A stretch of 56,582 nucleotides of DNA from contig CAZYDH010000010.1 in assembly GCA_964645915.1 (NCBI GenBank), positions 1-56,582 of the forward strand, in the 5' to 3' direction. The notes under the pieces were generated by a model, which saw only the letters and a list, made by a program, of their open reading frames with translations, was not told where the DNA came from and did no database searches. This stretch comes from JACNKV01 sp964645915 (lineage in GTDB: Bacteria > Fidelibacterota > Marinisomatia > Marinisomatales > JACNKV01). The position numbers and the translations under genes were made by a program. How positions within the stretch are numbered: position 1 is the stretch's first letter; each line of letters begins with the position of its first letter. Below are positions 50,670 to 56,582 of the stretch, piece after piece.

Positions 50670-53600
50670 TGATGGGTTCGTTCTTTAAAAAACAAGTTAT
50701 GTTCATTATTGCAGTTATTGCATTGAATACTTTTGCCTTAGGTAACCCGGATATTTCACTTACATTAAATGTAAGCAATACAGAATTTGGGTATAACCTT
50801 GGGTTTGGTTTTTCGCCGGATGCGACTGATGGCTATGATGAAGGTATTGATCTATATGCACCACCAGCACCTCCCCCGCCATCTTTTGATGCCGCACTAA
50901 CCTGGAATAGCGATAGATACTTTACACAGATTTTAAATGGCTCAGCTGATGATTTAACCGAGCATATTTACGGAATCGCGCTTCAATACGGAGCCGATAA
51001 TATTATTACGGTTAGCTGGGACAATACCAATTGGGATGTTCTGGGTTCATTTCGATTAACAGATGCCTTTGATGGTATGTTAGGGATTGATGTTGATATG
51101 ACTCAGCAGACATCCCTTGAGTTAACAAATACAGCATATACTACATTAAAATTGTGGGTAACACCAAGTGGAGCATCAACACCGAGTGCTGATTTTACCA
51201 CCGATGTAACAACTGTATTTACTGGAGTTGATATTCAGTTTACCGATTTATCCGTACCCGGATCAGAAGCAATTGTATCTTGGGCATGGGATTTCGGAGA
51301 TGGAGGAACCAGCACCGAACAGAATCCAATTTATGCTTATGAAACAAGTAATTCATATACTGTTTCATTAACGGTCACAGACGCATTGGGTTTAAGCTCA
51401 ATTGAAACGAAAGAAGATTATATTACCGTGAATCCGTTTGAAGGAGCGACAGCTGCCTTCACTGCGGATGTCGTAGCCGGACCCCCGCCGTTGACAGTTA
51501 CATTTAGTGATGAATCAACCACGGATGCCGGATTCAATATTATTTCTTGGGCATGGGATTTCGGAGATGGAGGAACTAGCACCGAACAGAATCCTGTCCA
51601 TATTTTTGAAAGTGAAGGTCAATATACCGTTTCTCTTACCGTAGCTGATGATAATGGATTTACGGATACATTGATTCGCGATGGATATATCAATGCAGTA
51701 ATCGAACCATTGTATGCTCCGGTGAACTTGACCGCATCGGTCAGCAACCAAGTCGATGTTACGTTGGAATGGAGTGCACCTATCGATCCGAATAACGCTT
51801 GGCTAAATTACGATGATGGAGAAAACCATGATGGTATCGGACTCTCAAGCGGTGGAACATTTTATGTTGGTGCCAGATGGGAACCATATCAATTAACACC
51901 CTATGATGGTATGTATTTGGATTTGGTAAAGTTCTTCCCAAGAGGTACTACAGGAGTCTTCGTTATTAAGGTATGGACAGGCGCCAATGCGGGTACTTTA
52001 GTCTATGAACAAGATGTCACAGATTATGTTTCTGAAGCATGGAACGAAATCGCTCTTGCAACTCCGATTCTGGTTGATGCATCTCAAGAACTATGGATTG
52101 GTTATGAAGTCACGCATGATGCAGACGATTATGCTGCAGGTTGTGATGCAGGTCCCGCTGAAGCAGGATACGGTGATTTAATAAGTATGGATGGTGTAGC
52201 TTGGGAATCTATGGCAACCGTATATAGTTTAAATTACAACTGGAATATTCAGGGACACTTAGCTCCAACCAACAGAAGTATGGATGTTGTTTTGACACCT
52301 GAGGGTGTTTATGAAGGTTCAACCGTTCTAACAGCTGAAAAACATCATGACAGTCCACTTGAACGTGGAAATCTTGGAGCCATTGAAAATGAACGTTCTA
52401 TCCACGATCGAGATTTTCTAAACTATAAAGTTTATCGAAATGGTGAATGGATTGGAAATGCATATTCCGAAACATATGAAGATACCGGTTTACCAAACGG
52501 AGATCATGATTATTACGTGACCGCCTATTATGATGGCGGAGAATCTGATCCAACGAACACGGCTTCAGTTAATATCTATTTCGATCCGAATTTCCAAGTT
52601 CTAAATATTACCATCTTCACAGATCAATATCCTGGAGAAACCACCTGGGCTTTAGTAGACGATACCGGTGCTGTTGTTGCAACAGATGAAGGAACAATCA
52701 CAGATCCTGAGACTCTATATGAGTGGGAAGTGCAGGTATTTGTTGGACAATATACTTGGACGATCTTTGACTCTTATGGCGACGGTATTTGCTGTGAATA
52801 CGGTGAAGGATATTATGAAGTTTATCTGAATGGTGAACTTCTCGGAACCGGAGGAGATTTTGGAGACAGCGAAAGTGTAGTTATCGATGTTGAAAACTTG
52901 ATCGTTGGTACGGTTGATGGTACTGTTGTAGATGAAGCAGGAGACCCGATCGCCAATGTTGAAATCGTAGTGAATGATGAGGTTCAAACCACAACCTCTG
53001 GAAGTGGATTATATTCATTTGAAATATACCCTGAAACATATGATATTACTGCGAGAAAATATGGCTTTATCAGTTCCACGGTAATTGGTGTCGAAGTTGT
53101 ACAGGATTTAATTACATCTGTAGACTTTACATTAAGTCCCGCAGGATCCGGTATGCTTTCCGGAACAGTTACAGATGCAGCAACATCATTGCCGCTTTCT
53201 GGGGTAACCATTGCAGTATTAGGAACTCCATTTACAACCCTAACTGATGAATCAGGAACTTACCTGTTTGCAGAAGTGTTTGAAGGTACGTATGATGTTT
53301 CCGCTTCTCTCGATGGATATACCGAATTAACTGAATCCGTTACTGTCGTTGAAAACGAAACCACAACATTAAATTTCGAATTAATGGAGTTTTTTGAAGA
53401 AACGATAACGTTTACGATGGAAGTAGATTCGTGGCCATCTGAAGCGTCTTGGAATGTATTCAATTATGCAACCAATGAGTATTACTTTGCTTCTGATCAA
53501 ACATTCAGCTCCTCTGGTGAAATTCAAGTTGTTGATGCTCTATTAGAACCTGGAAATTATTCCGTCCATTGTTGGGATACTTGGGGTGACGGAGGAATCA

Positions 53601-56582
53601 CAGGACTTGTAACGGAATCAGGTATCGAACTTGTTTCTTGGGAAAATAATGATTATACCACGGAAGGACAATTTGATTTTGAAGTTGTCCAATTGATCTA
53701 TGGTACTCTTTCGGGAACGGTTAGTTTACTTAGTACTGGTGAAGTTGTTTCAGGTGCATTTGTTAGTGCCGGATACTCCTCAGCAACTTCTGACGCTGAT
53801 GGACTTTATTCTATGGAAGTTCTAGTAGGATCTTACAACGTTGTATGTGAAATCGACGGATATAATGTAATAACGGTAGCAGATGTTGCGATCACAATGA
53901 ATGAAACAACGACACTGGACTTTGCATTAACAAGCCCTACTATGGATTTAAATCCAATGGAATTTAATGTGACTATCGACCCGAATGAACTTTATACAGA
54001 GATATTGACAGTTACAAATAATGGAAATGGTTTATTAGACTGGAGTGGTCATTTTGTACCGAATAATCGTGAAGAGTTGACTCATGAATATCCATTAATT
54101 ACGGATTTACTTGCTGAAACCAATCTTCGTCAGCCAAGAAGAAATAACTCTGCAGGCTTAGCTCCTGAAGCTCCATTGAATCCGCCATTAGAATTCAATT
54201 CCCCCTTGCTTGATCGAGATACTGAAGCATATGCTTACAATGCATATGATCCTACCGGTTCAATTCCTGGCGGACCATTCTCATTTTATCTTGAGAATCC
54301 CGGAACGGTAACTCCATTTGGCAGTACAGCCGCAGACTTTATGGCTACAGCAGATTGGGTAAACGATACGTATTATGGAATTGTTTTCGGTGGAGAGTTA
54401 GTCACAATTGACATTGAAACTGGTGCTTATAATTCAATAGGAACGACATTAGATGCGACAGGAATGGCCTATGATTGGACAACAGAGACTATGTATGCTG
54501 TCGATTTTAGCGGGTCATTATGTACAATCGATCTTGAGACAGGTAGTTATTCACAAGTTGCGACCACACAAACTGATTTGATTACAATGGCATGTAGCAA
54601 TGAAGGTATTCTTTACGGTTTTGATCTGGGTACCGATGTTGTGGGAACCATCGACAAAGTCACCGGTGAATGGACCGTAATAGGATCAGTTGGTTTTGAC
54701 TTCAGTTATGCACAGGATGCATCATTTGACCATACGACCAATACATTATATTGGGCTGCATACGATGTTGCCTTGGGAGGAGAATTAGTTACGGTTGATC
54801 TTGAAACTGGATTAGCTTCATTGATTGGTCCATTCCCGGGTGCTTTAGAAGCTACTGGATTTACAATCCCTGGAAGACCAGAATCATGGGTATCGATTGA
54901 TCCAAATAGTGGGTTGATAGAAGCGGGTGGAAATGAATCTGTTTCTGTAAACTTTGATGCAACAGATATCATCGCGGGTACCGTTCTTTCTGGAAACCTT
55001 TTGTTTTCAGCAGATCCAAACATTGGCGATGTTACAATACCGGTTACTATGACAGTAGGAACGATGGACTTTGGATCGGTATCAGGTACAGTTTCATTCG
55101 AAGACACTCCTTATAGTACAGGTAATATCCAAGATGTTCTTGTAACAGTCGGTCCTTATACTACTTCTCCAAATGCAGACGGTAGTTATTCACTTGCAGT
55201 TTATCCTGGTACATACGAAGCAGTAGCTTCATTAGAAGGATATGACGATTCTGTTGTTGGAAACGTAGTTGTTGAAGAAGCACTTGAAACAGTCGGCGTT
55301 GAATTTACATTGAATTGTTTGTTAGCAGGTGTATCAGGTACCGTATCTGAAAATGTTACTGGAACAGTTCTTTCAGGTGTAACTGTTACTCTTGAAGAAT
55401 ATGAACTATCAGATGTTACAGATGCGAGTGGATATTATGAGTTTGTCGGAATCCTTGAAGGAACATATACATTAGTAGCTGAACTGGAGTCATACGAGAC
55501 TGCAGAATTAACTTCAAATGTTAGTCAAGATGTGATGAATACTCAAGATATCACACTTCAAGAGATTACAAGTCCACCTTCAGATCTAACCGCAGATGTG
55601 TTAAACTATAATGACGTTCATTTATTATGGTCTTCTCCAACATCGTTTGGAGATATTGGTTGTGGTGATTTTCTGGTAGAAGGATTACCTTTCTCACACG
55701 TGGGTACAAACCTTGGTATGGGAGATGATTGGGATGTCACTTATGGTGATGGCAATGATGTTGCTTACACTTTGAATCTCTCAGATGATATGACTCTAAC
55801 TGTTGATCTTTGCTCAGAATACACTGATTATGATACAAAGTTAGAGATCTTCACTTTTGATGGTGATGATTGTATGGCTACATATACAGGAGCGGTTACA
55901 ACCGAGTATTATGGTGATGACGGTGACTATGGAACATGTCCTGAAAGTCCGGCACCCTATACTCCAAGTAAGCTTGAAAATGTCTTTTTACCTGAAGGCC
56001 AATACTACATAGTTGTAGATGGATTTAATGGTGCTGAAGGTAATTATGAGATTTTTGTAACTGAAGAAACCAGAACAAGTGGAAGTAAACCAGTTTCATT
56101 TGAAGAAACATTATCTTACGAAATTGATAAAATGACAGACTTAGGTTCTAGTGAAGAAGAAATTGCTGAGATGATCGAAACTGCACATGAGCGAAATACT
56201 TTACAGACCTTACCAAATCGGGTGTTCTTAGGTTATAATGTTTATCGTGGTTATCATCTTGTTGGAGAGATGGTCACAGATACAACCTACGTTGATTCAA
56301 ATGTACCAAATGGTACCCATTTGTATGCAGTAACTTCTGTTTATTCAACTGGAGAATCTGAACCAGCGACAGTTGAAGTACTTGTCGATGCACCGGTAAT
56401 CGCTGAATTCTCAGCAGATGTAACATCCGGTTTCGCACCGCTTACCGTTTCATTTACTGATGAATCAATTGAATTTGGTAATCCAATCATTGCTTGGTAC
56501 TGGGATTTTGGTGATGGTGAAACAACCAATGAACAGAATCCGACTCATGTTTATGAACAAATGGGATCTTACACTGTATCCT
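50669..56582 (+). CDS. Giant secreted multidomain surface protein, 3' end beyond the window
   Basis: The frame stays open for 1971 codons to the window end. GGAG (50661-50664) precedes two adjacent ATGs (50669, 50672); the second has better spacing. A signal peptide leads (residues 1-24). Domains: PKD near 175-255 and 262-350 and again at 1909 on; a fibronectin-like/unknown segment at 350-540; five carboxypeptidase-regulatory-like beta domains (about 747-826, 827-909, 1012-1091, 1468-1550, 1553-1631), each beginning SGTV or DGTV; a propeller-like LVTIDIETG series (1211-1391); and a pre-peptidase-like domain near 1660-1800. Family members are exported adhesins or enzymes; no catalytic domain is visible yet. 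Confidence 0.88.
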   Translation, partial: MMGSFFKKQVMFIIAVIALNTFALGNPDISLTLNVSNTEFGYNLGFGFSPDATDGYDEGIDLYAPPAPPPPSFDAALTWNSDRYFTQILNGSADDLTEHIYGIALQYGADNIITVSWDNTNWDVLGSFRLTDAFDGMLGIDVDMTQQTSLELTNTAYTTLKLWVTPSGASTPSADFTTDVTTVFTGVDIQFTDLSVPGSEAIVSWAWDFGDGGTSTEQNPIYAYETSNSYTVSLTVTDALGLSSIETKEDYITVNPFEGATAAFTADVVAGPPPLTVTFSDESTTDAGFNIISWAWDFGDGGTSTEQNPVHIFESEGQYTVSLTVADDNGFTDTLIRDGYINAVIEPLYAPVNLTASVSNQVDVTLEWSAPIDPNNAWLNYDDGENHDGIGLSSGGTFYVGARWEPYQLTPYDGMYLDLVKFFPRGTTGVFVIKVWTGANAGTLVYEQDVTDYVSEAWNEIALATPILVDASQELWIGYEVTHDADDYAAGCDAGPAEAGYGDLISMDGVAWESMATVYSLNYNWNIQGHLAPTNRSMDVVLTPEGVYEGSTVLTAEKHHDSPLERGNLGAIENERSIHDRDFLNYKVYRNGEWIGNAYSETYEDTGLPNGDHDYYVTAYYDGGESDPTNTASVNIYFDPNFQVLNITIFTDQYPGETTWALVDDTGAVVATDEGTITDPETLYEWEVQVFVGQYTWTIFDSYGDGICCEYGEGYYEVYLNGELLGTGGDFGDSESVVIDVENLIVGTVDGTVVDEAGDPIANVEIVVNDEVQTTTSGSGLYSFEIYPETYDITARKYGFISSTVIGVEVVQDLITSVDFTLSPAGSGMLSGTVTDAATSLPLSGVTIAVLGTPFTTLTDESGTYLFAEVFEGTYDVSASLDGYTELTESVTVVENETTTLNFELMEFFEETITFTMEVDSWPSEASWNVFNYATNEYYFASDQTFSSSGEIQVVDALLEPGNYSVHCWDTWGDGGITGLVTESGIELVSWENNDYTTEGQFDFEVVQLIYGTLSGTVSLLSTGEVVSGAFVSAGYSSATSDADGLYSMEVLVGSYNVVCEIDGYNVITVADVAITMNETTTLDFALTSPTMDLNPMEFNVTIDPNELYTEILTVTNNGNGLLDWSGHFVPNNREELTHEYPLITDLLAETNLRQPRRNNSAGLAPEAPLNPPLEFNSPLLDRDTEAYAYNAYDPTGSIPGGPFSFYLENPGTVTPFGSTAADFMATADWVNDTYYGIVFGGELVTIDIETGAYNSIGTTLDATGMAYDWTTETMYAVDFSGSLCTIDLETGSYSQVATTQTDLITMACSNEGILYGFDLGTDVVGTIDKVTGEWTVIGSVGFDFSYAQDASFDHTTNTLYWAAYDVALGGELVTVDLETGLASLIGPFPGALEATGFTIPGRPESWVSIDPNSGLIEAGGNESVSVNFDATDIIAGTVLSGNLLFSADPNIGDVTIPVTMTVGTMDFGSVSGTVSFEDTPYSTGNIQDVLVTVGPYTTSPNADGSYSLAVYPGTYEAVASLEGYDDSVVGNVVVEEALETVGVEFTLNCLLAGVSGTVSENVTGTVLSGVTVTLEEYELSDVTDASGYYEFVGILEGTYTLVAELESYETAELTSNVSQDVMNTQDITLQEITSPPSDLTADVLNYNDVHLLWSSPTSFGDIGCGDFLVEGLPFSHVGTNLGMGDDWDVTYGDGNDVAYTLNLSDDMTLTVDLCSEYTDYDTKLEIFTFDGDDCMATYTGAVTTEYYGDDGDYGTCPESPAPYTPSKLENVFLPEGQYYIVVDGFNGAEGNYEIFVTEETRTSGSKPVSFEETLSYEIDKMTDLGSSEEEIAEMIETAHERNTLQTLPNRVFLGYNVYRGYHLVGEMVTDTTYVDSNVPNGTHLYAVTSVYSTGESEPATVEVLVDAPVIAEFSADVTSGFAPLTVSFTDESIEFGNPIIAWYWDFGDGETTNEQNPTHVYEQMGSYTVS

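Noticed and set aside
51515..56529. Several minus-strand frames of 60-130 residues opposite the giant surface protein
   Set aside because: They are Ser/Thr/Val-rich mirrors of the beta-rich plus-strand protein and lie in scattered frames.

Overview
The window is a 56.6 kb AT-rich bacterial segment. Lipoprotein signals, outer-membrane barrels and periplasmic multiheme cytochromes show a diderm. A lineage of the FCB group, for example Neomarinimicrobiota/Marinimicrobia or a relative, seems most likely: a PKD/carboxypeptidase-regulatory giant surface protein, an M1 peptidase with a barrel-like tail, a Lys-rich tail on ribosomal protein S2, and PyrR-type pyrimidine control. This assignment is an inference from gene style, not from a marker search. 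UGA is a normal stop here (for example at the ends of pyrF and rplM).

Region 1 (1-17.7 kb) is mostly housekeeping and envelope genes: the end of a UbiA-type (haem O synthase-like) prenyltransferase, two small membrane proteins, a GNAT acetyltransferase, pyrF-pyrE, a cyclophilin lipoprotein, a patatin-like phospholipase, DsbD plus a TlpA-like thioredoxin lipoprotein, an M1 peptidase with an outer-membrane-type C-terminus, DegP, a radical SAM/VOC pair, miaA, and pyrR-pyrB-pyrC behind a PyrR-type attenuator.

Region 2 (17.8-24.6 kb) is a translation operon, rplM-rpsI-rpsB-tsf-pyrH-frr, a convergent B12-dependent ribonucleotide reductase (nrdJ) and tRNA-Ala(GGC). Region 3 (24.6-33.7 kb) is an NtrB/NtrC-like two-component pair divergent from a porin and a complete branched-chain amino acid-type (Liv) ABC transporter. 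Between them are a -24/-12 (sigma-54) promoter and two tandem TTTCA-N3-TGAAA palindromes, which make a self-consistent regulatory module.

Region 4 (33.8-50.2 kb) is the remarkable part. It is an extracellular-electron-transfer-like locus with about 78 haem c attachment motifs in seven proteins. It is bracketed by two paralogous Cys-rich MerR regulators and includes a rhodanese lipoprotein, an outer-membrane barrel, two multihaem-c/cytochrome-b fusions resembling Geobacter CbcL, and an 18-haem NapC-like protein. A convergent sulfur operon (sulfide:quinone oxidoreductase, DUF1641, TusE/DsrC-like, DsrE2-like) lies inside it. The first cytochrome is split by a single in-frame UGA at 34506-34508, followed by a hairpin with an AGGTT apical loop that looks like a bacterial SECIS element. 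The gene is therefore a strong candidate for an unrecognised selenocysteine-containing multihaem cytochrome.

Region 5 (50.2 kb to the end) is the 5' part of a very large secreted multidomain surface protein that runs off the window.
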